Source: Ectobacillus sp042610425
GTDB taxonomy: Bacteria > Bacillota > Bacilli > Bacillales > Bacillaceae_G
Assembly (NCBI RefSeq): GCF_042610425.1
Contig: NZ_JBGJZM010000001.1
Location: forward strand, 620,001 to 684,000
Direction of reading: 5' to 3'
Length of the DNA: 64,000 bases
Of the stretch, positions 8,013 to 16,549 are shown piece by piece. The stretch's first letter is position 1; each line of letters opens with the position of its first letter. Position numbers and translations under genes: made by a program. A model generated the notes under the pieces. That model ran no database searches. It saw nothing but the letters and a program-made list of their open reading frames with translations, and was not told the origin of the DNA.

Positions 8013-8588
8013 ATGAGAGTGGTTTCAGGAACATGTAAAGGACATCCTTTAAAGGCTGTACCAGGTACTTCAACTCGTCCTACAACGGATAAAGTAAAAG
8101 AGGCAATTTTTAATATAATTGGTCCCTATTTTGATGGTGGGATTGCTCTTGATTTATTTGGTGGAAGCGGTGGACTTGGAATAGAAGCGTTAAGTAGAGG
8201 AATGGATCTAGCAATCTTTATAGATCGTGATATGAAAGCGGTACAAACAATTCGTCAAAATTTACAGCACTGTCATTTAAATGATCAAGCAGAAATTTAT
8301 AGAAATGATGCAGAACGCGCACTGAAAGCTTTAGTGAAACGCGAAGTGTTATTTGACTTAATATTGTTAGATCCCCCGTACAAGCAGCAACAACTGGTTG
8401 CTCTTATCTCTACGATAGAACAACAAGGACTTCTTGCACAATCAGGCACTATAATGGCTGAGCACGCTGTAGACTCTGAGTTACCAGATAAAATCGGTCA
8501 TTTACAAAGAGTTAAATATGAAAATTATGGAATTACAGCAATTTCTATTTATGAGCATGAAGGCGAGGAGAACGGATGGCAAGCATAG
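8013..8588 (+). CDS. rsmD: 16S rRNA (guanine966-N2)-methyltransferase RsmD
   Basis: RsmD methylates G966 of 16S rRNA in the small subunit. The 191-residue product shows the opening MRVVSGTCKGHPLKAVPG and then the SAM-binding motif DLFGGSGGLGIEALSRG (about residues 46-62). The N6/N2-methyltransferase catalytic motif is LDPPYK (about 116-121). This is the ylbH gene of B. subtilis. Its end overlaps coaD by 13 bases, so the two are translationally coupled. The ribosome site before ATG 8013 is weak (AAAGGTAG). Confidence 0.95.
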   Translation: MRVVSGTCKGHPLKAVPGTSTRPTTDKVKEAIFNIIGPYFDGGIALDLFGGSGGLGIEALSRGMDLAIFIDRDMKAVQTIRQNLQHCHLNDQAEIYRNDAERALKALVKREVLFDLILLDPPYKQQQLVALISTIEQQGLLAQSGTIMAEHAVDSELPDKIGHLQRVKYENYGITAISIYEHEGEENGWQA

Positions 8589-9061
8589 CAATTTGCCCAG
8601 GAAGCTTTGATCCAATTACGCTAGGTCATTTGGATATTATAAAACGAGGTGCACAAGTATTTAATAAGGTTTATGTAGTTGTAATGAATAATTCCGCTAA
8701 AAGCTCTCTATTCTCAGCAAAAGAGAGAGTGGAATTAATTGAAGAAGTTACGAAAGACATTCCAAATGTAGTAGTTGATATACATAATGGTTTACTTGTA
8801 GAATACGCAAAGAAGAAGAATGCAAGTGCTATCTTGCGCGGGCTTCGAGCTGTTTCTGATTTTGAATATGAAATGCAAATTACATCTATGAACCGTAAGT
8901 TAGACAACCATATTGAAACTTTCTTTATGATGACAAATAATCAATACTCGTTTCTTAGCTCAAGTATTGTAAAGGAGGTTGCTAAGTATGGAGGGAATGT
9001 ATCAGATTTAGTTCCTTCTGTGGTGGAGCAAGCCCTTAAACAAAAATTTGATATAAAATAG
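8576..9061 (+). CDS. coaD: Phosphopantetheine adenylyltransferase
   Basis: CoaD transfers AMP from ATP to 4'-phosphopantetheine, the penultimate step of coenzyme A synthesis. The 161-residue product has the nucleotidyltransferase motif GSFDPITLGHLDII at residues 9-22 and the ligand-binding stretch ILRGLRAVSDFEYE. Near the C-terminus is SFLSSSIVKEVAKYGG, carrying the ISSS/T-like ATP-binding loop. Length is exactly that of the bacterial family. ATG 8576 follows GGCGAGGAGAACGG inside the end of rsmD. Confidence 0.97.
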   Translation: MASIAICPGSFDPITLGHLDIIKRGAQVFNKVYVVVMNNSAKSSLFSAKERVELIEEVTKDIPNVVVDIHNGLLVEYAKKKNASAILRGLRAVSDFEYEMQITSMNRKLDNHIETFFMMTNNQYSFLSSSIVKEVAKYGGNVSDLVPSVVEQALKQKFDIK

Positions 9062-9093
9062 ACGATAACAAAGAATTATGTTATTCGCGTGAG

Positions 9094-9126
9094 ATGGACC
9101 GAGTATGGCAATACTCGGTCCATTCT
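9094..9126 (+). terminator. Hairpin after coaD
   Basis: A 13-bp perfect stem (ATGGACCGAGTAT against ATACTCGGTCCAT) with a four-base loop is followed by only a short T-containing tail (TCTTGT). It lies between the convergent genes coaD and ylbJ. Confidence 0.6.
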
Positions 9127-9151
9127 TGTATGAAAAGGGAATAGATGAGAA

Positions 9152-10336
9152 TTATCCTTTCTTGCGAAATAATAAAAATAGATATACATATAGAAAGAAA
9201 AGAGTAACGAGTGGTCCGTATGTATGGAAGAATACAAATCCGTCGGGAAGGGGCTGTGCTAGGACAGGAATGCCGGTCCCTTTATAATGAAGCACATCTT
9301 TATTTTCATATAGAGGTCCCCATAATAAGAAAGTGGCAATAGGCGCTAGTATGCTTTGTAACACTCTTGCAAAAAAATAGGGTAGAAATCGGATATCAGT
9401 TTCAGCTAGAATGCTAGCCACTTGTGCTTGGACAGAAAGACCGCTAAAAGCTAGTAAAAAACTTGCTACCATGGTTTGCTGAAACAGAGTTGCCTCTGCT
9501 TGACTTGTTAGATGATTTCCAAGGGTAATCTCAAAAATGCCCGATATAATAGCATTTCCAAATGAGCTTGGAAGTTGAAGAAGTTCTAATAAATATTGGA
9601 TAATAGGGATAATCAGTGCTGTAATATGAAGAAGTTCTAACATTTTATTTAAGACAGAGAACAAAATAATAAAGCCGCCAATTACTAGCAGTGTTTGAAT
9701 GGAAGAAGCAATGGCATCCCCTAATAATTTACCAAGGGGTCTTGTTTCCTTTGGATGTTTTTGCTGAAAAGCTTGAAAGATTTTCCCTATTGAAACATGC
9801 TTTCTTCGTTGCTTTGTCATGGTATTTGTACTTCCGTGAAAGCGCATGATAAGACCCGTTGCTACATTGCTACTATAATGCGAAACAGCTAGAATCATAC
9901 CAAGATCAGGGTTATGAAAAAAGCCTACTGCGACTGCTCCAAAAATGAACAAAGGACTTGACGAATTGGTAAATGAAACGAGCCGCTCGGCTTCTATTTG
10001 TGTTAGTTGGTTATCACTACGTAGTCTTGCACTTAGTTTCGCTCCTGATGGGAAACCGGATGCCATTCCCATAGCCCATACGAAACCGCCAACTCCTGGT
10101 ACGCGAAAAAGAGGGCGCATAAGAGGTTCAAGAAGAATACCAATAAAATGAACAACACGTAAGCTGATGAGAAGATCAGAAGCGATAAAAAAAGGTAACA
10201 AAGATGGAAATACTACTTCCCACCACATTTCTAATCCCCGCGTCGAAGCTTCTAAGGAGGCTTGTGGATTTATAATGAGTGATCCGGTTAGAACGGTTAC
10301 AATCACGGCAAGAAAAGCAGTGTTACTTTTAGACAT
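9152..10336 (-). CDS. ylbJ: Sporulation integral membrane protein YlbJ
   Basis: YlbJ is a polytopic membrane protein of the nucleoside-recognition (Gate) family, expressed in the mother cell and needed for heat-resistant spores in B. subtilis. The 394-residue product has about ten hydrophobic segments. Family stretches include GLEMWWEVVFPSLLPFFIASDLLI, GMASGFPSGAKLSARL and LAFSGLSVQAQVASILAETDI. I chose ATG 10336 (MSKSNTAF) because AAAGGGGGG lies seven bases upstream; the longer frame from 10357 has none. A possible sigma E promoter lies upstream at 10370-10399. Confidence 0.92.
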   Translation of the reverse strand: MSKSNTAFLAVIVTVLTGSLIINPQASLEASTRGLEMWWEVVFPSLLPFFIASDLLISLRVVHFIGILLEPLMRPLFRVPGVGGFVWAMGMASGFPSGAKLSARLRSDNQLTQIEAERLVSFTNSSSPLFIFGAVAVGFFHNPDLGMILAVSHYSSNVATGLIMRFHGSTNTMTKQRRKHVSIGKIFQAFQQKHPKETRPLGKLLGDAIASSIQTLLVIGGFIILFSVLNKMLELLHITALIIPIIQYLLELLQLPSSFGNAIISGIFEITLGNHLTSQAEATLFQQTMVASFLLAFSGLSVQAQVASILAETDIRFLPYFFARVLQSILAPIATFLLWGPLYENKDVLHYKGTGIPVLAQPLPDGFVFFHTYGPLVTLFFLYVYLFLLFRKKG

Positions 10337-10369
10337 AGTGTCCCCCCTTTTGTCCAAACACTTATTTTT

Positions 10370-10399
10370 AGTATACGAGAGGAGGGGCAGCCTTTATGC
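10370..10399 (-). promoter_or_regulatory. Candidate sigma E promoter of ylbJ
   Basis: On the minus strand, GCATAAA (10393-10399) is followed after 15 bases by CGTATACT (10370-10377). The sigma E consensus is about KMATATT, 14 bases, CATACANT. The B. subtilis ylbJ gene is in the sigma E regulon, which supports the reading. Confidence 0.45.
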
Positions 10400-10533
10400 T
10401 AGAAGAAATACAGAATCTTCGTTCTTTCTCGGTTATAATTGTATAAACACAACTATATATAATTTTTACAGAATAGAAGAAAGCATTTAGGCATTTCATA
10501 GCGGTACAATAAAGTAACTAAAGGATGAGGTTA

Positions 10534-11325
10534 ATGAGGGAGCCAAAAATCGGTCTAGCGCTCGGATCTGGCGGGGCGAAGGGGTTTGCACACATTGGAA
10601 TTATTAAAGTATTAAAAGAAGCAGGTATCCCGATTGATGTCATAGCGGGCAGCAGTATGGGGGCTTTAATTGCTACTTTTTATGCAGCAGGTCAAGATAT
10701 TGATAGGGTATATCGTTTATCTCAGTTATTTAAGCGAAAATATTATTTAGATTTTACCGTTCCTAAAATGGGGTTTATTGCAGGAAAGCGATTGAAAGAC
10801 ATGATTCGCATGTTTACTTATCATAAAAATATAGAAGATTTAGATATTCCTACAGCTGTTGTAGCAACCGATATTTTAACTGGAGAAAAAGTAGTATTTA
10901 CAGAAGGATCTGTTGCAGACGCTGTTCGGGCAAGTGTATCGATTCCAGGTATTTTTGTTCCAGAGAAGGTAAATGGAAGATTATTAGTGGATGGGGGGGT
11001 AATTGACCGTATTCCTGTTTCAGAAGCAAAGAAATTAGGAGCCGATCTTGTTATTGCTGTTGATGTTTCACCTACAAAGACAAGTGGGGAAGTATCATCG
11101 ATTTATGACGTAATTATGCAGAGTATAGAAATTATGCAACATGAACTTGTTCATTACCGGCATATTGCTTCTGATGTTATGATGTATCCGGACGTCCTGC
11201 AGTATAGCTCTAGAACATTTACAGAGATTGATGAAATTATTCAGGCCGGGGAAGAAGAGGCGAAAAAACACATTGACACTATTCATGCATTGATAGAGGA
11301 CTGGAGGGAAGCGAACCATGATTAG
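10534..11325 (+). CDS. ylbK: Patatin-like phospholipase family protein YlbK
   Basis: The 263-residue product is a bacterial patatin-like (NTE/RssA type) protein. It has the oxyanion motif LALGSGGAKGFAHIG at about residues 8-22 and the nucleophile elbow AGSSMGALI at about 38-46. The catalytic Asp is in LLVDGGVIDRIP at about 151-162, so the Ser-Asp dyad is complete and the protein is probably an active lipid esterase; the natural substrate is unknown. ATG 10534 follows AAAGGATGAGG. It overlaps ylbL by eight bases. Confidence 0.9.
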   Translation: MREPKIGLALGSGGAKGFAHIGIIKVLKEAGIPIDVIAGSSMGALIATFYAAGQDIDRVYRLSQLFKRKYYLDFTVPKMGFIAGKRLKDMIRMFTYHKNIEDLDIPTAVVATDILTGEKVVFTEGSVADAVRASVSIPGIFVPEKVNGRLLVDGGVIDRIPVSEAKKLGADLVIAVDVSPTKTSGEVSSIYDVIMQSIEIMQHELVHYRHIASDVMMYPDVLQYSSRTFTEIDEIIQAGEEEAKKHIDTIHALIEDWREANHD

Positions 11326-12349
11326 ACGACTGCGGTATGTCTATGTCTTCTTGCTTGCATTATTGCTGATTGCAGCGATGTATATTCCATTGCCGTATTA
11401 TATTACCAAACCAGGTTTAGTTGAAAAATTAGAACCCTATGTAAAAGTGGATGGGGGCAAGAAGGAAAATGGGGATTTTATGCTTGTTACAGTCTCTATG
11501 TCACAAGCAACTATTATGAAAATGGCGATTGCAAAATTAAGTAAATATAATGAAATTTATAAGAAGGAAGATATTATTGAAAAGGGAGAAAGTGAACAGC
11601 AATATCAATTTCAACAATCTCTCCTTATGAATGAATCTAAAAATGCTGCCATCTATAATGCGTACGAAAAAGCAAATAAACCTGTTAAAGTGGAAAATCA
11701 TGGTGTGTTAGTGATTAACACGATTAAGGGTATGCCTGCTTTTGAAAAGCTACAAGTAGGCGATCGACTTACGACAGTAGATTCAAAATCACTTGAAACA
11801 GCAGATGAATTTATAAAGTATATGAAAACAAAGAAAAATGGTGAGCAAGTGAAAATTGACTTTGAACGAAGTGGTGCAATAAAGTCAGAAACATTTACGC
11901 TACAGCCGTTACAAGATGGTTCGAACCGCCCTGGACTTGGAATTGAAATAGCGACTAATCAAACATTGCAGGTTGAACCAAGTGTGAAGATTGATACAAA
12001 CCGCATTGGTGGTCCCTCAGCGGGCCTCATGTTTACTCTAGAAATTTATAATCAACTCACACAAGAAGATTTAACGAAAGGGTATGAAATTGCGGGAACA
12101 GGTACGATAAATAGTTCAGGTGAAATCGGTCCGATAGGTGGAATTAAGCAAAAAGTTGTTGCAGCAAGTAATGCGGGTGCAAGTATATTTTTCGCTCCTA
12201 ATGAAGGCGGAAATCAGCACTCTAATTACATGGATGCAATCGCAGCAGCACAGGATATTCATTCGAAGATGAAGATTGTTCCAGTAGATACATTAGAAGA
12301 AGCACTTCTGTATTTACAAACATTACCACCTATTCCTCCGCAGAAATAA
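11318..12349 (+). CDS. ylbL: SepM-family PDZ/Lon-type membrane serine protease YlbL
   Basis: The 343-residue product has one N-terminal transmembrane helix (about residues 7-27), a PDZ domain (about 125-210) and a C-terminal Lon-type protease domain. The Lon nucleophile Ser is in NRIGGPSAGLMFTLEI and the general-base Lys in IGPIGGIKQKVVAASNAGA, so the Ser-Lys dyad is intact. Related SepM proteins process secreted peptides at the membrane; in B. subtilis YlbL affects SOS-related division control. It overlaps ylbK, forming a two-gene operon that ends at the hairpin near 12365. Confidence 0.92.
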   Translation: MIRRLRYVYVFLLALLLIAAMYIPLPYYITKPGLVEKLEPYVKVDGGKKENGDFMLVTVSMSQATIMKMAIAKLSKYNEIYKKEDIIEKGESEQQYQFQQSLLMNESKNAAIYNAYEKANKPVKVENHGVLVINTIKGMPAFEKLQVGDRLTTVDSKSLETADEFIKYMKTKKNGEQVKIDFERSGAIKSETFTLQPLQDGSNRPGLGIEIATNQTLQVEPSVKIDTNRIGGPSAGLMFTLEIYNQLTQEDLTKGYEIAGTGTINSSGEIGPIGGIKQKVVAASNAGASIFFAPNEGGNQHSNYMDAIAAAQDIHSKMKIVPVDTLEEALLYLQTLPPIPPQK

Positions 12350-12364
12350 TGGGTAGAATAGGGA

Positions 12365-12395
12365 ACACCGAGGTTATGAGCCTCGGTGTATGTAT
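12365..12395. terminator. Hairpin between ylbL and tmcAL
   Basis: A 9-bp stem (ACACCGAGG against CCTCGGTGT) with a seven-base loop lies between the convergent genes. The T tail on the plus side is short and interrupted. Confidence 0.55.
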
Positions 12396-12414
12396 TTATG
12401 TTTAAAAAGAGAGA

Positions 12415-13647
12415 TTATACATAAACATAATTCGTTTCATCAAAGCGAAGTGGATGCTGAATCTGCTCATTTCTAATAAAATTGGATTGATCCGGTTCAA
12501 CGAGAATACTGGCGAAGGTAGTACTTGCTGTTACATCTAATGTAAATAAAGGATGAGGTGCATTTTTTCCGTTTGAAAGAATAGGAATGGTTGCATTTTT
12601 TTTTGCTAAAGCAAGATATTTTTGTCCTTTTTGTGTCATGCCGAGTACGCGCATGTAAGGAGACGTATGATTATTCTTAATGTACAGCATGGACTCTTTG
12701 GTTGTTCCAGTTAAGATATGCGTACACAATCGTTGTAATCTAGTCCAAGTATATCGCTTTGTTTTGATTCGTTGCATAAATTGTGAGAAGGAGGTACTCG
12801 CTTGTATATGGGATAGTAGTCTATATTCTAGTCCTTCTTCTACCTCATAAATTTGTTCTAAATCATAATGATTCATGGTAAGAAGTTTGTATTTTAAAAA
12901 AGGGTAATAGCGCTCCCATTCATGAAATATATGGTATGTACGATAGTAGTGTTGCAAATAATAAAGGGAAGCCTTAGGTAAGACAGAAGTAACCTTTTCA
13001 AATTCATGCCTAAGGAGGTGCTTGCGAATACTCGTAGCGCTTGCAATGGTTTCTGAAGCAAATGTTTTATCGTGATATTGGCTAACGATTCTTGGAATCG
13101 TTACAGGTAACATATTGCTTTTTTGCTGTATAATGGCTTCCACATAGTGAAAGCCAAGAATATTATTAGGTTGGGATAGATCAATCGTTTGTATGTTTGA
13201 AATACGTTTCCATGCTTCGGCCATTGCCTTCGGATAGCTAACGCCCGTTTTCATTTGCTTCCGTATTTCTTCCCTTATTTCTGTTTCATATGTTTGCTTT
13301 ATCTGCAGTGCTTCTAGAAATGGCTTGACTTGTCCATTCTCACTGCCAAAACATACGTATTGAACTCCGAGTTGTTCTAAAATGGAAACAGCCCCATTTG
13401 CGAAAATGGAAGCTTGCCCGGTAGCAAATGCGTAGGGAAGTTCAATTACAAGGTCTACTCCACTTTCAAGGGCCATTTTCGTACGTGTCCATTTGGAAAC
13501 AATGGCTGGTTCACCGCGCTGTAAAAAAGATCCACTCATGACCGCAACCACAATATCCGCATGAGTACGTTCCTTTGCTTGCTGCACATGGTGGATATGC
13601 CCGTTGTGAAACGGATTGTATTCTACAACGATACCGACAGCTTTCAT
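12415..13647 (-). CDS. ylbM: tRNA(Met) cytidine acetate ligase TmcAL (YlbM)
   Basis: TmcAL uses acetate and ATP to make N4-acetylcytidine at the wobble base of elongator tRNA-Met. The 410-residue product opens MKAVGIVVEYNPFHNGHIHH, which contains the nucleotidyltransferase-type ATP motif NPFHNGHIHH. It continues with VVAVMSGSFLQRGEPAIVSKW, and a second substrate-binding stretch, ASATSIRKHL, lies near residue 180. I chose ATG 13647 because AAAGGAGATTGCTACT precedes it; the frame from 13671 adds an unsupported extension. It is divergent from ylbN across a 259-base promoter region. Confidence 0.93.
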   Translation of the reverse strand: MKAVGIVVEYNPFHNGHIHHVQQAKERTHADIVVAVMSGSFLQRGEPAIVSKWTRTKMALESGVDLVIELPYAFATGQASIFANGAVSILEQLGVQYVCFGSENGQVKPFLEALQIKQTYETEIREEIRKQMKTGVSYPKAMAEAWKRISNIQTIDLSQPNNILGFHYVEAIIQQKSNMLPVTIPRIVSQYHDKTFASETIASATSIRKHLLRHEFEKVTSVLPKASLYYLQHYYRTYHIFHEWERYYPFLKYKLLTMNHYDLEQIYEVEEGLEYRLLSHIQASTSFSQFMQRIKTKRYTWTRLQRLCTHILTGTTKESMLYIKNNHTSPYMRVLGMTQKGQKYLALAKKNATIPILSNGKNAPHPLFTLDVTASTTFASILVEPDQSNFIRNEQIQHPLRFDETNYVYV

Positions 13648-13850
13648 AGTAGCAATCTCCTTTCTAAACAAACGATGGATATTTCTTTAATGAAGGGGCA
13701 AAATAGATGCCTGCAAGCAATTGTTTAAGATATTTCACTTTATTGTTAGAATGCTATCACTTTTTTTATTACATAGTAGCAAATGTTATAAAAACATGGT
13801 AATCTGTTAATAATGTCTTCTTGAATACATTATAGTGTAAAGAAAAAATA

Positions 13851-13879
13851 TTGACAAATAATGAAACGCTCTATATAAT
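13851..13879 (+). promoter_or_regulatory. Sigma A promoter of ylbN-rpmF
   Basis: TTGACA (13851-13856), a 17-base spacer and TATAAT (13874-13879) match the vegetative consensus perfectly. The start would be about 20 bases before the ribosome site of ylbN. Confidence 0.9.
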
Positions 13880-13906
13880 TTTCATTGTTGCCTTAGGGGT
13901 GATTTT

Positions 13907-14407
13907 GTGAAATGGTCAATCCATCAGTTAAATAAATACCGTTCTAATGGGGTAGTGATTGATGAAATTGTTACGTTTGATGTTTCCGATTGGAATTGTG
14001 ATATTCGGGATATTTCATCAGTTCATGTTACTGGGAATGCGGAATTAGGTGCAAATAAGTACACTTTTCATCTGCGTATACAAGGCACAATGACATTGCC
14101 TTGTGCAAGAACATTAGAAGATGTTCTTTACCCTTTTGACATCATTACAACAGAAGTGTTTTTGGCTTCAACGGAAGAATACGAAGCATATGTTGATGTT
14201 CATTATTTGCAAGGAGAAGTTCTTGACTTACTCCCTGTAATTAAGGAAAATATAATCTTAGAAATTCCTATGCAAGTTTTCAATGAGAAGGCAACAGAAG
14301 AAGCGCTGTCAAAAGGGCAGGATTGGCAAGTTGTTACCGATAAAGTAAAGACAGATGATGTTGATCCTAGATTGGCAAACCTTGCAAAATTTTTTGACAA
14401 ACGATGA
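13907..14407 (+). CDS. ylbN: YceD/DUF177 family protein YlbN
   Basis: The 166-residue product belongs to the DUF177 (YceD) family, usually encoded just before rpmF and linked to 23S rRNA or large-subunit biogenesis in bacteria and plastids. The family features are IDEIVTFDVSDWN near the start, then LRIQGTMTLPCARTLEDVLYPF with the conserved single Cys and DPRLANLAKFFDKR at the C-terminus. Translation starts at GTG 13907 behind TTAGGGGTGA. It is cotranscribed with rpmF, which starts 51 bases after it. Confidence 0.92.
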   Translation: MKWSIHQLNKYRSNGVVIDEIVTFDVSDWNCDIRDISSVHVTGNAELGANKYTFHLRIQGTMTLPCARTLEDVLYPFDIITTEVFLASTEEYEAYVDVHYLQGEVLDLLPVIKENIILEIPMQVFNEKATEEALSKGQDWQVVTDKVKTDDVDPRLANLAKFFDKR

Positions 14408-14458
14408 CTTTTTGTCTTCGAGTATATGTAAACTCGCTCTTTTAAGGAGGTGGGAATA

Positions 14459-14632
14459 GTGGCTGTACCTTTTAGAAGAACATCTAAAACAGTAAAAAGA
14501 AAGCGTCGTACGCACTTTAAATTAGCAGTACCTGGTATGGTGCAATGCCCAAATTGTGGTGAATTGAAGTTAGCTCACCATGTTTGTAAAGCATGTGGTA
14601 CGTACAAAGGCAAAGAAGTAATCAGCAAATAA
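14459..14632 (+). CDS. rpmF: 50S ribosomal protein L32
   Basis: L32 is a small structural protein of the large ribosomal subunit. The 57-residue product begins AVPFRRTSKTVKRKRRTH and carries a complete zinc ribbon, CPNCGELKLAHHVCKACG, with four Cys, so it is the zinc-binding paralogue type. I chose GTG 14459 because AAGGAGGTG lies eight bases upstream and the family always starts at this Ala-Val-Pro. A strong terminator follows, ending the ylbN-rpmF operon. Confidence 0.97.
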   Translation: MAVPFRRTSKTVKRKRRTHFKLAVPGMVQCPNCGELKLAHHVCKACGTYKGKEVISK

Positions 14633-14635
14633 TGC

Positions 14636-14677
14636 AAAAATAAGCGCAGAAGAAATTCTTCTGCGCTTATTTTTATA
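14636..14677 (+). terminator. Terminator after rpmF
   Basis: A long near-perfect stem (AATAAGCGCAGAAG against CTTCTGCGCTTATT) is followed by a T run. Confidence 0.92.
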
Positions 14678-14748
14678 TATTAAAGGGAAAAAATAGACTT
14701 TTCTCGAAATTTATTACGATGGAGAAAAAAGTAGGAGTGAATTGAGAA

Positions 14749-15501
14749 ATGAAGAAAGTACTAGTTGAACAAGATGAACATGATGTAGTTTGGGCGACGT
14801 TTAATAGGCCAGAACGTCGTAATGCTATTGATTATGACACAATGGAAGAACTATTAGAAATTATTGAAGCGGTGGAGCAAAGTGATGCTAGAGCGCTTGT
14901 GTTAACAGGAACGGGTAAAGCGTTTTGTTCTGGCGGGGATTTAGGTGTATTTCATTCGTTGCGAACGGAAGAAGAAGCCTATGCTATGTTAAAAAAAATG
15001 GGAGATATTTTGTACAAATTAATGATACTTTCAAAACCAACAATTGCGCTCTTAAATGGGACTGCGGTCGGTGGGGGATGTGAAATTGCGACAGCCTGTG
15101 ATTTTCGCTTTGCATCAGCAAACGCTCATGTTGGATTCGTGCAAGGAACATTAGCTATTACTACTGGATGGGGCGGAGCAACCATGTTGTATGAGAAACT
15201 ACCTCATCATGCTGCTATGCAAATGTTAAGTTCAGCTCGTCGTTATAGTGCTGAAGAAGCGAAAAATGTTGGTTTTTTGCACGAGGTCATAAGCGGTGAA
15301 GAAAGAAAGTTTTGTGAGAAATGGATTTCGGAAAATCTGGTTATGAATGAAAGCGTTTTAACTGCATACAAACAGGCTGCAGTTCGAAAATGGAATGAAA
15401 GTAATATCAAATATAGAATGGAAGAAGAAATAAAAAATTGTGCACGCCTATGGGAAAGTGATCATCATCATGCTGCGGTGCAATCCTTTTTGAGTCGCTA
15501 G
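14749..15501 (+). CDS. Enoyl-CoA hydratase/isomerase family protein
   Basis: The 250-residue product is a crotonase-superfamily enzyme. It has the oxyanion-hole segments RALVLTGTGKAFCSGGDLG (about residues 44-62) and LNGTAVGGGCEIATACDFRFAS (about 103-124). The Gly-Gly-Gly-Cys-Glu stretch is the typical acyl-CoA active-site loop. The usual catalytic second acidic residue is not obvious: the region has TLAITTGWGGATMLYEKLP, so the exact reaction (hydratase, isomerase or other) is open. A gene of this kind between rpmF and rsfA is, to my knowledge, typical of the B. cereus group rather than B. subtilis. Ribosome site: GTAGGAGTGAATTG. Confidence 0.85.
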   Translation: MKKVLVEQDEHDVVWATFNRPERRNAIDYDTMEELLEIIEAVEQSDARALVLTGTGKAFCSGGDLGVFHSLRTEEEAYAMLKKMGDILYKLMILSKPTIALLNGTAVGGGCEIATACDFRFASANAHVGFVQGTLAITTGWGGATMLYEKLPHHAAMQMLSSARRYSAEEAKNVGFLHEVISGEERKFCEKWISENLVMNESVLTAYKQAAVRKWNESNIKYRMEEEIKNCARLWESDHHHAAVQSFLSR

Positions 15502-15579
15502 TAATAATTCCTATTTTTTCATTCTATCACTCCTATCAGTTGCATATGAATAATAAAAAATGCATAAGGAGGGCTAGTA

Positions 15580-16128
15580 ATGGCTACGACAAGACAGGAT
15601 GCGTGGACCGATGAGGAAGATTTATTGCTGGCAGAGGTTGTGCTTAGGCATATTAAGGACGGCGGCACCCAATTATCTGCTTTTCATGAAGTAGGAAGAC
15701 ATTTGTCAAGAACTTCTGCTGCTTGTGGATTTCGATGGAATTCTTATGTGAGAAAGCAATATAAGAACCAAATTGAAGCAGCAAAGCATGAAAGAAAAAC
15801 GAATGCAGTGCAAGCTCAAGCTCATAGCTATGCACAGCTACAATTGGATGATAAAGATATAACTATAGATCATATTATTGCGTACTTACAAGAATACAAA
15901 GAACAAAAGCGCGACAATTATTACGAACGTGTTCTAGAATTGGAACAGCAAACGAAGCAACTTCGGGAGGAAAAAGAATATTTACTTGAACAATTGTCAA
16001 TCTATGAACAAGAGTATGAAATGCTATTTGATTTTATTGAAAAGAAACGGAATGTTGTAACTACGGAACGAGAGAAGAAAGTTCATCGTCTTCGAGAAAG
16101 AAATGTATTAGAAAAAGTAGAAAAATAA
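15580..16128 (+). CDS. rsfA: Prespore-specific transcription regulator RsfA
   Basis: RsfA (YlbO) modulates sigma F-dependent genes in the forespore. The 182-residue product has an N-terminal Myb/SANT-like DNA-binding domain (about residues 2-60: DAWTDEEDLLLAEVVLRHI, then RTSAACGFRWNSYVRKQY). A long Glu/Gln/Lys-rich coiled coil occupies about residues 95-165. TAAGGAGGGCTAGTA precedes ATG 15580. The gene is followed by a short palindromic terminator and by the remains of ylbP on the opposite strand. Confidence 0.92.
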   Translation: MATTRQDAWTDEEDLLLAEVVLRHIKDGGTQLSAFHEVGRHLSRTSAACGFRWNSYVRKQYKNQIEAAKHERKTNAVQAQAHSYAQLQLDDKDITIDHIIAYLQEYKEQKRDNYYERVLELEQQTKQLREEKEYLLEQLSIYEQEYEMLFDFIEKKRNVVTTEREKKVHRLRERNVLEKVEK

Positions 16129-16156
16129 AAAACAGCTGTAACCAGCTGTTTTTTAT
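16127..16156. terminator. Terminator after rsfA
   Basis: AAAACAGCTG pairs with CAGCTGTTTT across a four-base loop, with a T run to the right and an A run to the left. It can serve both strands, including the former minus-strand ylbP. Confidence 0.85.
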
Positions 16157-16459
16157 TTTGAAAACCTTTAGTTTTCCAAAATGATGGGGAATGGATGCAT
16201 ATTATAGTCTTAATCCTAAGTTTCATGCTGTTCTCGTAATCAACTAAGGAACTGCTAAATCTCATTTTAGCAACAAAGTGACTCACCAAAGTAGATGCCG
16301 TAAAACAGAGCCTCGCTGTCATTTTTAATAATTTTTACTTGTGAATCTTCTAGCACGGATCACTCCTTGCGCATCGTTTCATTTAAATTGTGTGAAATCT
16401 TCTAATGTTTTATAGTTAATACGCAAGTACTCTATTTTAGAAATATACAATTTTTTCAC
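16156..16459 (-). pseudogene. ylbP: Decayed ylbP (GNAT-family acetyltransferase) remnant
   Basis: Three-frame reading of the minus strand recovers YlbP pieces in order. From GTG 16459 comes IEYLRINYKTLEDFTQFK then a stop; after a frameshift comes VLEDSQVKIIKNDSEALFYG followed by IYFGES. After a second frameshift come LVAKMRF and VDYENSMKLRIKTIICIHS followed by PSFWKTKGFQ. These line up with the known YlbP order (INYKTL, ML-DL-NIIENDS-PFYGIYFG, LVARM, V-YA-, PIKT-ARIHS-FW). In-frame stops interrupt it and about 45 residues of the acetyltransferase core are deleted. The neighbours rsfA and panE are the normal ylbP neighbours. The decay looks recent because identity is still easy to see. Confidence 0.82.
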
Positions 16460-16549
16460 CATTTCGATTCTGAAGAAAAGAGCATTCCTTCAGAAATTTA
16501 GTATGAATTTTGCTACACTACTAGTAAGTATACTATATAAGGAGAATGG

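Noticed and set aside
9105..9287. Plus-strand 60-codon ORF after coaD
   Set aside because: It overlaps the coaD hairpin and the 3' end of ylbJ in antisense, has no ribosome site and no recognisable protein features.
10167..10490. Plus-strand 107-codon ORF overlapping ylbJ
   Set aside because: It is antisense to the ylbJ start and promoter and has low-complexity composition; ylbJ is clearly the real gene.
16083..16322. Minus-strand 79-codon ORF as an independent gene
   Set aside because: It is part of the ylbP pseudogene frame running through the rsfA terminator; no start or ribosome site fits.
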